Shown here piece after piece: positions 27,852 through 37,279 of a DNA stretch of 64,000 nucleotides (position 1 is its first letter; every line of letters starts with the position of its first letter). The stretch lies in contig CAVXYK010000017.1 in the NCBI GenBank assembly GCA_963765875.1, positions 248,001 to 312,000 on the forward strand. The letters run 5' to 3'. This DNA is from JAWKOK01 sp963765875 (GTDB taxonomy: Bacteria; Chloroflexota; Anaerolineae; Caldilineales; Caldilineaceae). The position numbers and the translations under genes are program-made. A model generated the notes under the pieces. It was given only the letters and a program-made list of their open reading frames with translations. It did not search any database and had not been told where the DNA came from.

Positions 27852-29078
27852 ATGCAATCCATGAAACGCGACAAAGTAGCTCTGGTACTGGCAGGCGGCG
27901 GCATTACGGGTGCGGTCTATGAAGTTGGCGCCTTGCGCGCCATTGAAGATATGCTAGTCAACTATACTGTCCAGGATTTCGACATCTACGTCGGCACCAG
28001 TGCAGGAGCCCTGGTCTCCTCTCTGATAGTCAACGGCTTTTCACCCACCGAAATCATGCAGATTCTGGACAAACGTCATCCTGAAATCCAGAGCTTAGGC
28101 GTCGGCGATCTCTTCCAGACCAATATCGGGGGCATGGTTCGGCGTGCGACTCGGCTGCCCAAAACCCTCTACAGTATAGGTCGCAACTCGCTTCATCATC
28201 TACGTGATGTCGCCATCTCTGACATTCTCTGGGAGTTTGCCCACATCCTGCCCACCGGCCTCTACAGCGGCCAGGGGCTGGAAAAGTATGTGCGCACGGT
28301 ACTCGAAGAGAGTGGCGGCATCAACCGCTTTGATCAACTGGAAAAGACTCTCCTCATCATCGCCACAGAACTTGAGACCGGCAAGCGCGCAGTCTTTGGA
28401 CAAGGCGGCAAGAGCATTGTGCCGATTAGCCAGGCCGTGGCTGCCAGCAGCGCCGTACCCATTCTCTACCAACCTGTTGAGATTTTCCATCGGGACTATA
28501 TCGACGGCGGCCTGCACGGATCCGCCAGCATCGACCTGGCCATAGAGGCAGGGGCAAAGCTCGTGGTCTGCATCAACCCAATGGTGCCGCTGGACACCAC
28601 TTCCCTTCCAGGCAAACAACATTACGTAAGAGAACAGGGCCTCCAAGCCATTACGAACCAGTCGATTCGAACACTGTTGCATGCCGGCGTTCGATATCAC
28701 ATCAAGAATATGCGCGTCAAATATCCCGATGTCGACATCATTGTTGTCGAACCGCAGCCGGATGACTATCGTATGTTCTCTTACAACCCGATGTACTTTG
28801 GCAGCAGGCTGACGGTTGCCGAACATGGTTTCGAAAGCGTCACCGTGGGGCTGCTAGATAATTTCGAGTACTTCCAGCAGATTCTCTTGCGCCACGATAT
28901 CCAGTTGACGAAGGATCTCGTAGCCGAAGAATTGATGCAGATTCGAACAAGCGGTGAAGATCGGGAAGTTATTCAACAGATCATTGAGCGTCCTGATCGG
29001 CCCCGGCCAGTATCCAATGCACGAGTCGATCTAGGAAATGACGTCGATTTCTGCCAGAACGTCCCCACCAGAACGTAA
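27852..29078 (+). CDS. patatin-like phospholipase
   Basis: A 408-residue protein with a patatin domain: the oxyanion loop LAGGGITGAVYEVGALRA near the N-terminus, the nucleophile elbow GTSAGAL (Ser about 52) and the catalytic Asp in DYIDGGLHG (about 220). The Ser-Asp dyad hydrolyses phospholipid or other acyl esters. A C-terminal region of about 120 residues is less recognisable. Start ATG 27852 or 27861. It may be cotranscribed with the PHA-regulator-like gene; some patatins in such settings act on storage granules, but this is inference. Confidence 0.9.
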   Translation: MQSMKRDKVALVLAGGGITGAVYEVGALRAIEDMLVNYTVQDFDIYVGTSAGALVSSLIVNGFSPTEIMQILDKRHPEIQSLGVGDLFQTNIGGMVRRATRLPKTLYSIGRNSLHHLRDVAISDILWEFAHILPTGLYSGQGLEKYVRTVLEESGGINRFDQLEKTLLIIATELETGKRAVFGQGGKSIVPISQAVAASSAVPILYQPVEIFHRDYIDGGLHGSASIDLAIEAGAKLVVCINPMVPLDTTSLPGKQHYVREQGLQAITNQSIRTLLHAGVRYHIKNMRVKYPDVDIIVVEPQPDDYRMFSYNPMYFGSRLTVAEHGFESVTVGLLDNFEYFQQILLRHDIQLTKDLVAEELMQIRTSGEDREVIQQIIERPDRPRPVSNARVDLGNDVDFCQNVPTRT

Positions 29079-29165
29079 ACGCCGACCAGACCCTCCCCTG
29101 CAGATGTCCAGGTCTTTGTCGGGCAGTAATCCCAACTCAAATTCAAGAATGAAGGGCAACGATTG

Positions 29166-30428
29166 ATGGAATCCAATGAACGGTTGGCTTGGGGTGGCGG
29201 CGTGATCGGATTGACCATACTGATTGTTCTGATTGCCTGGTTCTCCGTCATTTTGAGTGCACGTGGCAGCCACGAGTCGCCGCCACCAGAACCGCTGGTA
29301 CCCACGGTCGTGGCTGCCTTGTCGGACGAATCCCCGGATGCATTTGAAGATGCATCCGGGGATTCGTCCGAGTCAACACTCGGAACAGCAGATGATGGCC
29401 AACACTATCAAGAACTGACTTCACGCCGCTTTCTCATCGACCCACAGCCAACTGCGGAGCCATACACAACACGATGGCGATCGGGCGTTGGCGTTGCTGC
29501 CATCAGCCCGCTGGCCTTCGACTGGCCTACGCCGCGGCCGGGATGGTATCTGAGCTGGTCAACCAACCTGGGTGAGATCGGAACACCCTACGCCTCTCCC
29601 GATGCGCCGGACATGAATTCGCCCGAATATGAGTCGTTGGGCATGGAGTTTGTGCCCATGGTTCGCATGAAGGAAGGCAGACTGTTCCTAGACGATCAAA
29701 GACTGACGACATTGGCCCGGCACAATCCCGGACGCACCTGGCTGATTGGCAATGAGCCCGATGTGGCCTGGCAGGACGACACCACACCAGAGGACTACGC
29801 ACGGGCCTACCATCAGGCCTACTCTGCCATCAAATCTGCCGACCCCACTGCCCAAATTGCCGTCGGCGGCGTCAGCCAGATCACGCCGCTGCGCCTCGCC
29901 TACCTGGACCGAATCCGCGCGGCCTACGAAGAGGAATTCGGCCAGGTCATGCCCGTCGACATCTGGAACATGCATGCCTTTGTTCTACGCGAGGAACGCG
30001 ACAACTGGGGCGTTAGCATCCCGCCCGGATTCGACTCTGTGGAAAGCGGCATACTCTGGGAGGTGGAGGACCACGACGATCTGCATCTAATCGAAAACCA
30101 GGTTCGTCTCATGCGCAGTTGGATGGCCCAAATCGGGGAGAGTGAGAAGCCGCTCTGGATCACCGAATACGGCATCCTCATGCCCGCAGAGTATGGCTTT
30201 CCGCCCGAAACGGTCGACGCCTTCATGACCGACACTTTCGACCTATTCGAAACACTGCGCGATGAACAGACCGGCTATCCCGACGATGATCACCGATTGG
30301 TCCAACGTTGGGCCTGGTTCAGCACCTACTTCCGACTCTATCCCACCGGAAATCTCTTTGACAGTTCTGGCTCGCCGACTCCGTTGATGGAGTCTACGAG
30401 CGACTATCTGCAGACACAGGAGAAGTAG
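29166..30428 (+). CDS. membrane-anchored glycoside hydrolase-like protein
   Basis: A 421-residue protein. An N-terminal hydrophobic segment (GVIGLTILIVLIAWFSVIL, about 10-28) anchors or exports it, followed by an acidic Ser/Pro-rich linker (about 35-85) and a TIM-barrel-like domain. WLIGNEPDVAW (about 195) and LWITEYGIL (about 335) hold Glu residues placed like the acid/base and nucleophile of clan GH-A glycosidases. The linker DNA contains a perfect 20-bp inverted repeat. Exact family uncertain (Asl1-like or GH39-related); substrate unknown. Confidence 0.7.
   Translation: MESNERLAWGGGVIGLTILIVLIAWFSVILSARGSHESPPPEPLVPTVVAALSDESPDAFEDASGDSSESTLGTADDGQHYQELTSRRFLIDPQPTAEPYTTRWRSGVGVAAISPLAFDWPTPRPGWYLSWSTNLGEIGTPYASPDAPDMNSPEYESLGMEFVPMVRMKEGRLFLDDQRLTTLARHNPGRTWLIGNEPDVAWQDDTTPEDYARAYHQAYSAIKSADPTAQIAVGGVSQITPLRLAYLDRIRAAYEEEFGQVMPVDIWNMHAFVLREERDNWGVSIPPGFDSVESGILWEVEDHDDLHLIENQVRLMRSWMAQIGESEKPLWITEYGILMPAEYGFPPETVDAFMTDTFDLFETLRDEQTGYPDDDHRLVQRWAWFSTYFRLYPTGNLFDSSGSPTPLMESTSDYLQTQEK
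29324..29369. repeat. perfect 20-bp inverted repeat inside a coding linker
   Basis: GGACGAATCCCCGGATGCAT (29324-29343) and its exact complement (29350-29369) are separated by 6 nt. It encodes part of the acidic linker (DESPDAFEDASGDSSE) of the anchored glycosidase, so the mRNA should form a very stable hairpin inside the reading frame. Confidence 0.9.
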
Positions 30429-30457
30429 AGCAGCCTGTTCCATCACCGTAGCGCTGG

Positions 30458-31616
30458 TCAGAGAGCGAAGCGATACGCGTTCACGATGCGTTGGGTGGCA
30501 TCAGGACGTCCCAGTATGCGCGCCTTCGCTGCAAACGTTTCAGCTTCATCTTGTCCGTTGCTGAGCCAATACGCCACGAGAGATGCTATCTCAGCGGGAC
30601 TCGGGGCATACAGCCCGGCTCCGCCCCCCACGACGTAGTCGACATTTGCCTCTTCCTGGCCTGGAATAAACCCACTCAACACCAATGGCAGGCCACAGAC
30701 CAGCGCCTCGGAGATCGTTCCGGGTCCCGCTTTTGTGACCATACAATTCGCGGCATGCATCCACTGATCCATGTTCGACACATAGCCGCTGATCTGTATA
30801 GGAACAGGCCAACGGTGTGCATCCAACCGGCGTCTTTGTGGCCCTGTTGCGTCCACAGATAACGGCCAACTGTCCACGCGGTCCGTGTTTGCCGGCAAGC
30901 GACTCGGCCGTGCGCATGGCGATCTCGGCGATGGGACCATGTCCCTCGCCGCCACCGGTGATTAGGACCGTCGGCAAGACCGGGTCCAGAGAAAGGTCTC
31001 GTCGCAGCGCCTCTCGACTGCCGTGCGGCTCGTGGAAAGCTTGCCGGACCGGCACTCCATACTCATAGAGCGAAAGAGGATCAACGCCGCATACCATCGC
31101 CTGTCGTCGGGCCTCTTGGCTGCCAACGAAACAGAGATCGATCTTGGGGTGAAACCAAGTGGGATGGGCCGTTGCCAGATCGGTTACGACAGTGACAAAA
31201 GGGATACGCCGGGCCTCTGAATCGCGGAGAGAACGCTGCCCCAAGGCGTCCAGGACGATATGCTGGATCAGCGGGTGGACGGAGATGACAAGGTCGGGCC
31301 GACGATCGGCAAACAACTGCACCAGATCATTGCGAACAGCCCACGAGGCTGCCGCGGCCAGAGGGTTGATCACACGCTGTGATGCGCCCACATTCCACAT
31401 CCATTGCCACAGACGCGGCAGATGATTGGTCAGCGACGCATAGGTTTTCGGCAATTGGGAAAGAGGCTGGGGCAGGTGATCGATCAACAGATCGATGATT
31501 TCGATGTCGAACCGGCCAGGGAAAGCGTGTTTGAAGCCAGAACGTAACGCCTCAGCACTGGCGCGATGTCCATCACCGGTGTTGCTCATGAGAATGAGCA
31601 CACGCTGCCTGAGCAA
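30458..31616 (-). CDS. MGDG synthase-like glycosyltransferase (GT28 type, frameshifted)
   Basis: The N-terminal half matches the monogalactosyldiacylglycerol-synthase domain (VLILMSNTGDGHRASAEALRSGF) and the C-terminal half matches the GT28 nucleotide-sugar domain (NMDQWMHAANCMVTKAGPGTISEAL, GLPLVLSGFIPGQEEANVDYV). The frame breaks near 30830; removing one base in ACAAAGACG joins the halves into about 385 residues. The start is uncertain: TTG 31616 or GTG 31603, both directly after the upstream gene's stop. Likely makes a glycolipid by adding a sugar to diacylglycerol at the membrane. It follows the polyprenyl phosphotransferase gene closely. Confidence 0.85.
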
Positions 31617-31624
31617 GATGCAAC

Positions 31625-33145
31625 TCAGTAAGCGCCGCGCGCACGAATGACCGCGGGGATCGAGCGCAAGAGAATTCCCAGGTCCATGCCCAGGCTCCAA
31701 TTTTCAACGTAGTAAATGTCCAGCAAAACCATCTCATCGAAGGTCAGATCGCTGCGTCCGCTAACCTGCCAAAGCCCGGTAATTCCCGGACTGACCAGTA
31801 GTCGGCGTTTATGCCAATTGAGATACTGTTCCACCTCTTCAGGCAGGTTGGGCCGCGGCCCGACGAGACTCATGTCACCACGTAGAACGTTGTAGAACTG
31901 GGGAATCTCGTCCAGGCTGTAGCGACGCAAAAAACTGCCGGCCCGAGTGCGGCGCGGATCATTGCGTACCTTGAATAAGGGTCCGGTTGCTTCGTTCTCC
32001 TCGTCCAACTCTACGCGCATGTCCTCGGCGCCCACAACCATGGAGCGGAACTTGTAACAGCGAAATGGTTCGCCGTTTCGGCCGACGCGAGTCTGTACGT
32101 AGAAGATCGGACCTTTGGAATCCAGGCGAATAGCCAGCGCGATCAGAAGCCCAAACGGCAACAGTATCAAGCTCGCTATCCCGCCAAGAATCAGGTCCGA
32201 CGACCGTTTCACGAATCGATTCCAGCCCTGAATCGAAACATCCCGGGTGCTGATCAACGGAATGCCGTTGAGATCGTGCACCTCCATCTGATTCTTGGTC
32301 AATTGGAAGAGATCGGGCACAACTTGCGCCTGCACGCCTCGTTGCTCGCAGAGACGGAGAAGACGCTGTATCGTACGATGGCTCTGCCAGGGCAGACAGA
32401 TGATCACGGCATCCAGTTCCACTTCCGCCAACACAGGCTCAAAGTTGTCAATGGAGCCCAGCGCCTTGAACGGCCCGACATCCGTCGTCCCCTTTGCCGG
32501 ATTGTCATCAAGGAATCCAACCAACTGATACCCGTAGTCAGGACGGGCAACCACTGTGCGCATGACCATACGACCCACATCGCCGGCCCCGACAAGCACG
32601 ACTCGGTCCACGCCAACGCCGTATTGGCGTAGCTGAGCGCGCCCGATCTGAACAAGAAGACGACTGATGGCAAGCAGTAATGTGACAAAAAGCGCAGCGT
32701 AAAGGAAAATCAGGCGACTCAACAGCACCTGGCTAATAAACAGGTTGGCCACGATGAGCACCACAGTGCCTGCCATGGTAGCCGTCCCAATGATGTATAC
32801 CTCCTCAACCCAACTTCGGCCACGCATGTAGGGATATACATCCGACAGGTAGAAGACAAGGAGGAGAATGGTCAGGTACGCCACCATGAAGGGCGTGTAC
32901 TGAGAGAATTTGACCGCGTTGGAGGGATCGACCAGGCGGAACCACTGCAATTCGTAACGGACAAAATAGGCGATGGTGAAGGCGACAACGATCAACAGCG
33001 CGTCGGAGAGCACCAACAGGTACTTCCAGGCCCAACCAGGTATCGACTGAGCAAGACGCGCCAACCCACCCGGGCGTCGGCCCGTGTTGACGGCAAACCC
33101 ATTCATCGTTGTACCGGGTGGATCAACTCTGTTGACAGTTGCCAT
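31625..33145 (-). CDS. exopolysaccharide polyprenyl glycosylphosphotransferase
   Basis: A 506-residue WcaJ/WbaP-type enzyme that transfers a sugar 1-phosphate to undecaprenyl phosphate, starting repeat-unit synthesis. Four to five membrane segments lie in the first about 150 residues (YLLVLSDALLIVVAFTIAYF onward), followed by a CoA-binding-like Rossmann region (VVLVGAGDVGRMVMRTV), another membrane helix (LILGGIASLILLPFGLLIAL) and the sugar-transferase catalytic core (RCYKFRSM, YSLDEIPQFYNVLRGDMSLV, GITGLWQVSGRSDLTFDEMV). Full length for the family. It heads a glycan cluster with two GT4 genes upstream on the same strand. Confidence 0.95.
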   Translation of the reverse strand: MATVNRVDPPGTTMNGFAVNTGRRPGGLARLAQSIPGWAWKYLLVLSDALLIVVAFTIAYFVRYELQWFRLVDPSNAVKFSQYTPFMVAYLTILLLVFYLSDVYPYMRGRSWVEEVYIIGTATMAGTVVLIVANLFISQVLLSRLIFLYAALFVTLLLAISRLLVQIGRAQLRQYGVGVDRVVLVGAGDVGRMVMRTVVARPDYGYQLVGFLDDNPAKGTTDVGPFKALGSIDNFEPVLAEVELDAVIICLPWQSHRTIQRLLRLCEQRGVQAQVVPDLFQLTKNQMEVHDLNGIPLISTRDVSIQGWNRFVKRSSDLILGGIASLILLPFGLLIALAIRLDSKGPIFYVQTRVGRNGEPFRCYKFRSMVVGAEDMRVELDEENEATGPLFKVRNDPRRTRAGSFLRRYSLDEIPQFYNVLRGDMSLVGPRPNLPEEVEQYLNWHKRRLLVSPGITGLWQVSGRSDLTFDEMVLLDIYYVENWSLGMDLGILLRSIPAVIRARGAY

Positions 33146-33284
33146 AGAAGTACGACATTACTCCAGCAGTTCAGTGGATTGACTTCACCACTTGCGCATC
33201 AGACTCCAGACAAGTTCGATGGGATCTGAAACCCGAGTAGAATCCTATTGAAACAGGCTTGCAAAGACTCGTCAAGTCCAACCT

Positions 33285-34430
33285 TCAGCCCGTGTGCGCC
33301 CGTCGATAGACATCGGCTGTTTCCTCCGCGGTTCTCGCCCACGAAAATTTGCTTGCCTGCGCCAACCCAGCCCGGCGCAGTTCCCGTCGAGAATCTTCAT
33401 CCGAGACAAGTCTTTCCAGGGCGGCGACTAGGCCGTTCTCATCGTTGAGGGCAAACGTGAGTGCTGCACCGCCTGCAACCTCCAACAGACTCCCGGCGCG
33501 GCTGCAAAGTGCAGGCGTTCCGCAAGCCATGGCCTCAAGCAGGGGAAGGCCAAAGCCCTCAAAGCGGCTGGGGTAGACAAACCCTTCAGCGGCCCGATAC
33601 CAGTCGACCAGTTCATCGGAAGCCACGAATCCCGGAAAGAGCACGTCGTCATCCAGACCAAGCTCACGAACAGTCGCAAAGATCTGATCGAAATACCACC
33701 CCTTGCCGCCGGCCAGGACAAGCTTCACTGCTTGGTCCGTTGAAGATGCCTGTGCACGCCAGCGAGCAAATGCGCGAACAAGCATCTCAAGATTCTTGCG
33801 CGGCTCCAACGTACCCAAGAAGAGCAAGAACCGAGCCGGCAGGCCCCGTTGCTGCCGAAACCATTCGACTTCAGCCGGCTCGCCGGGCGAAAACTCTGAA
33901 CCAACACCATTGTAGATCACATCGATCTTCTGCGCATCAACGTCGAAAAAGCGTACGAGGTCGTCGGCAGTCTGGCGGCTGACCGCAATGACGCGAGCGG
34001 CACGGCCCACGCTCGCCCGGCACAGTCGTGACAGGTAGGCACGCTTGAGGCGAGGCAGTGTTTCCGGTTCACGGACAAAGCTGAGATCATGAACGGTGAC
34101 AACGCCGGGTACTGACGTCGTCAGTGGCAACACGTTGACCAGCCCGTGGACCAGATCGACATTGTACCGCTGTAACTGTCCCGGGAGGGTCGATTGTTCC
34201 CAGACGATTCGGACTTCAGGCCGCTGCAAGTGCGGCCCGCTGGCTGCCAGTTCGACGCCGGGCGTCTCAAAGTCCGTGGCATTGACAAACGCAATCAGAG
34301 AGAGATCGGTCTCCGGACGTAGGGCCAGGGCGCCCAGATGGCGCAGCAGGTGTGCACTGTAGTTGCTCACGCCGGCGCTACGATAGGTGGACTGCGTATT
34401 GAGTAGTTGGGCGTTTATGCCAATGCGCAT
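33285..34430 (-). CDS. glycosyltransferase family 4 protein
   Basis: A 381-residue GT-B-fold glycosyltransferase. The N-terminal domain begins MRIGINAQLL, and the C-terminal donor domain has LFLGTLEPRKNLEMLVRAF, VLFPGFVASDELVDWYRAAEGFVYPSRFEGFGLPLLEAMACGTPAL with the EX7E-type acid pair. It resembles mannosyltransferases of the WbaZ/MtfB type. Its start overlaps the end of the upstream GT4 gene by 16 nt, so the two are translationally linked. Likely adds a sugar to the lipid-linked glycan. Confidence 0.92.
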   Translation of the reverse strand: MRIGINAQLLNTQSTYRSAGVSNYSAHLLRHLGALALRPETDLSLIAFVNATDFETPGVELAASGPHLQRPEVRIVWEQSTLPGQLQRYNVDLVHGLVNVLPLTTSVPGVVTVHDLSFVREPETLPRLKRAYLSRLCRASVGRAARVIAVSRQTADDLVRFFDVDAQKIDVIYNGVGSEFSPGEPAEVEWFRQQRGLPARFLLFLGTLEPRKNLEMLVRAFARWRAQASSTDQAVKLVLAGGKGWYFDQIFATVRELGLDDDVLFPGFVASDELVDWYRAAEGFVYPSRFEGFGLPLLEAMACGTPALCSRAGSLLEVAGGAALTFALNDENGLVAALERLVSDEDSRRELRRAGLAQASKFSWARTAEETADVYRRAHTG

Positions 34431-35536
34431 AGTCGCTCGTAGACTTCCACGGTGCGCTCGGCGACGCTCCGCATGGTGTAACGGGTCAGGGCTCGTTCTC
34501 GACCGGACCGGGCCAACTTTTCGCGCAGGGGCGGCTCATTGCTCAACCGTTGCAACTGCTGAGCCAATTCCTCGACATTATCCTCGGGGAAGACCAGTCC
34601 CGCATCCCCGATCACATTGGGAATCTCTCCGCTATCGCTGCCGACAACCGGCACCCCGCAGGCCATCGCTTCAATCAGAACGCGCCCGAATTGCTCTTGC
34701 CAATTGGGCGTGGAACGGCTGGGCAACACAAAGGCGTCCAACTGGTGATAGAAGTCAGCCATTTCGTGGCTGGACACTCGACCCACAAACGAGACGTGGG
34801 GCGCAATGCCCATTTCGTCGGCAAGTTGTTGCAGGCTGGACTGTTCATCACCCTCCCCCGCAAGCAGCAATCGCCAACGCGTGTCTAGACGAGTGCAGGC
34901 CCGCAACAGCGAGTCGAGGCCCTTTTCCGGCAAAAGCCCGCCTGCGTATCCGATGACCAAGCCTTCGTCCTCAGGGTGAGGCGAAGCATCAGAACGCTGA
35001 ATTCTCGGAGAGAATGCCACCGGATCAACACCAAACTGGGGAATCACAGCAACTTCACCCGCGTAGCCTTTGCCACGCAACACGGCGCGAGCATCGAGAT
35101 TCCCAGCCATGGCAATTGGCGAACGACGATAGTTGGCCTGTTCCATCCAACGAAACGGCGGCGGATAGCGACGGTCGAGATTCTGCCATGTGAAAAAAGT
35201 GCCGGGAATATCCTGGCGCACGGCCACGCGCAGGGCATGCCAGGCCGCAAAGTTATAGGGTTCTTCATCCATGTGCAGGAGATCGGGCTGGACCTTTGCC
35301 AACTCGCGGGCGATGTCGGGGTAGTAGTGGAGATGAAAGCGGCCATTAAGACGGACGGGCGTGATCTGCAATCGGTAATTGCCAACGTGCCGTTCCTCTG
35401 CCGCCTGATAACCGCGCGAGTCCTTCCAGAATGGCGGAATAAGCACGGTCAGATCGACGCCACAACCGGCGATCTCCTCTGCTTTACGTTGATATGCACC
35501 AACCACCAGCGCCTTGCTGACCATCAAGACTCGCAT
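34415..35536 (-). CDS. glycosyltransferase family 4 protein
   Basis: A 373-residue GT4 enzyme starting MRVLMVSKALVVGAYQRKAEEIA. Donor-site motifs: IGYAGGLLPEKGLDSLLRA, ADFYHQLDAFVLPSRSTPNWQEQFGRVLIEAMACGVPVVGSDSG. Start ATG 35536 is supported by a TATAAT box 6 nt upstream, implying a leaderless mRNA; the open frame continues upstream but has no ribosome site and overlaps the aminotransferase gene. First gene of the glycan transcription unit (two GT4 genes, then the phosphotransferase and GT28 genes). Confidence 0.92.
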   Translation of the reverse strand: MRVLMVSKALVVGAYQRKAEEIAGCGVDLTVLIPPFWKDSRGYQAAEERHVGNYRLQITPVRLNGRFHLHYYPDIARELAKVQPDLLHMDEEPYNFAAWHALRVAVRQDIPGTFFTWQNLDRRYPPPFRWMEQANYRRSPIAMAGNLDARAVLRGKGYAGEVAVIPQFGVDPVAFSPRIQRSDASPHPEDEGLVIGYAGGLLPEKGLDSLLRACTRLDTRWRLLLAGEGDEQSSLQQLADEMGIAPHVSFVGRVSSHEMADFYHQLDAFVLPSRSTPNWQEQFGRVLIEAMACGVPVVGSDSGEIPNVIGDAGLVFPEDNVEELAQQLQRLSNEPPLREKLARSGRERALTRYTMRSVAERTVEVYERLCALA

Positions 35537-35542
35537 GGGAAC

Positions 35543-35572
35543 ATTATAGGGGGTTGGTTTGGGGTTGGGCAA
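35543..35572 (-). promoter_or_regulatory. promoter for a leaderless GT4 transcript
   Basis: On the minus strand TTGCCC (35567-35572), an 18-nt spacer and TATAAT (35543-35548) lie so that the -10 box ends 6 nt before the ATG at 35536. Transcription would begin at or next to the start codon. Confidence 0.7.
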
Positions 35573-35607
35573 ACGCAAGAATGAAGTGGCGATGATATAT
35601 CGGCCGC

Positions 35608-36873
35608 TTACTCCGTCTCGGCGAGTGCGTCGGCAAAGATGGCCAGCGCTTCCTGGATCTGATCCATATTGACAACCAGTGGTGGAATCCATCGTACCAC
35701 CTGGCCATCGTAGCCACAGGAGAGCAGCAAAAGGTCACGCTCATAGCAAGCGCCGACAATCGCCTTGGCACGTGCGCCCCACGGTTCACCATCAGAAGTG
35801 GTGAATTCAGTAGCAACCATCAATCCCCGACCGCGCACATCGCCAATGGCAGGGTAAGTCTCCTGCAGTTGGCGCAGCTCCGTCATCAGAAGGTCGCCCA
35901 TGTGCGCCGAGTTCTCGATCAGCCTCTCATCGCGCAGCACCTGGATGGTCGCCACGGCCGCGGCGCATGCCACCGCATTGCCGCCGTAGGTGCCGCCATG
36001 GGAGCCGACCGGCCAGCGCTCCATCAGTTCATGGCTCGCCGCGATGGCCGAGATCGGCATGCCCGAAGCAATCCCCTTGGCCATGATCATGATGTCTGGT
36101 GAGACGCCGCTTTGTTCGATGGCGAACCAGGTTCCGGTGCGGCCAAAGCCACTCTGTACTTCGTCCGCCACCAGCAGAATGCCATGTTCGTCACAGATCT
36201 GACGCATGGCCTGCAAAAAGCGGGCGGGTGCGGGCACGTAGCCGCCTTCGCCCAGCACCGGCTCGATGACCATGGCAGCGGTCTCGCCTGGAGCAGTCTG
36301 CGTCTTGAGCAGCCGCTTCAGCTCGTCAATGGCAAAATCGACCGCGGTCTCCTCATCCCATCCGTATAGGTAGGCGTTGGGGAAGGGGGTCACGAAGATG
36401 CCGGACACCAACGGCTGATAGCCCGCCCGGTAGATCGTCTTCGATGTCGTCATGGCCATGGCCGCATGGGTGCGGCCATGAAACGAACCCTGAAAGACAA
36501 TGATATTTGAACGGCCCGTTGCGGCCCGCGCCAACTTGACTGCCGCCTCTACGGCTTCTGCGCCCGAATTACTGAAGAAAAACGTGTCCGATCCGGTAGG
36601 TACGATGTTGCTTAGTTCCTCGGTCAACTGGATCAGCGGCTCGTGATAGACGATGTTGACCTGAGCGTGCAGTATCTTGGCCGCCTGATCCTGAACCGCG
36701 CGCACGACATGTGGGTGTGCGTGTCCTGTGTTGGTCACGCCGATGCCGCTGGTGAAGTCGAGGTAGCGCCGCCCCTCCACATCGTAGAGGTAGACACCCT
36801 CGCCATAGTCGGCGATGATGGTCTCTGACCGACTCCACACAGGCGACAGATGTTCTAACCGTGGATCATTCAT
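35608..36873 (-). CDS. class III aminotransferase (4-aminobutyrate/acetylornithine type)
   Basis: A 421-residue PLP enzyme. Signatures: FTSGIGVTNTGHAHPHVVRA, FFSNSGAEAVEAAVKLARAATGR, FQGSFHGRTHAAMAMT, LVADEVQSGFGRTGTWFA and the PLP Lys in IMAKGIASGMPISA (about residue 265). The best general match is GabT-like transaminase, but acetylornithine and other omega-amino acid transaminases share these motifs. Start ATG 36873 follows GAAAGGCAA. It lies just upstream of the glycan unit but has its own stop well before that promoter. Confidence 0.88.
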   Translation of the reverse strand: MNDPRLEHLSPVWSRSETIIADYGEGVYLYDVEGRRYLDFTSGIGVTNTGHAHPHVVRAVQDQAAKILHAQVNIVYHEPLIQLTEELSNIVPTGSDTFFFSNSGAEAVEAAVKLARAATGRSNIIVFQGSFHGRTHAAMAMTTSKTIYRAGYQPLVSGIFVTPFPNAYLYGWDEETAVDFAIDELKRLLKTQTAPGETAAMVIEPVLGEGGYVPAPARFLQAMRQICDEHGILLVADEVQSGFGRTGTWFAIEQSGVSPDIMIMAKGIASGMPISAIAASHELMERWPVGSHGGTYGGNAVACAAAVATIQVLRDERLIENSAHMGDLLMTELRQLQETYPAIGDVRGRGLMVATEFTTSDGEPWGARAKAIVGACYERDLLLLSCGYDGQVVRWIPPLVVNMDQIQEALAIFADALAETE

Positions 36874-37279
36874 GATTTGCCTTTCAAATCTATTGTTGTT
36901 CTTGAATATCAACCATCGGCCAGGGTCTGTTTACATCTGGCCAGCAGGCACGGCTGAAGCCGGCGGCTTCTCGCTGTTTGCGGCAGGATACCCTGTTCAT
37001 CCGGTTCTCCATAGATTCTACCCGAGTCGAAGCGGTTTCCGGCAGTTCACATTCTATCATTTCAGAAGCATCAGCCATTCGACCTCAAACCACTCAGCAA
37101 GACAGAGCATCTGTTGCCAAGATTGAACCTGTTTCTTCAAAGCAGGTCAACGCTGATGGTGGACAGCAGAGCCATAAGGTTGTACGATATCTCCGTGGAG
37201 CGAGGCGTTGTGTGAATGGGGTTCAACAGACGAAGCAGATCGCCAATCCACTCACCGTTGAAAGAGAAAAGGAACTGCT
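36874..37279. other. gene-free stretch between divergent aminotransferase and deoD
   Basis: About 400 nt with no convincing reading frame. An imperfect inverted repeat, TTGAACCTG and CAGGTCAA with an 11-nt spacer (about 37124-37150), could be an operator for deoD, but nothing else supports it. The deoD ribosome site AAAAGGA is at the right end. Confidence 0.4.
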
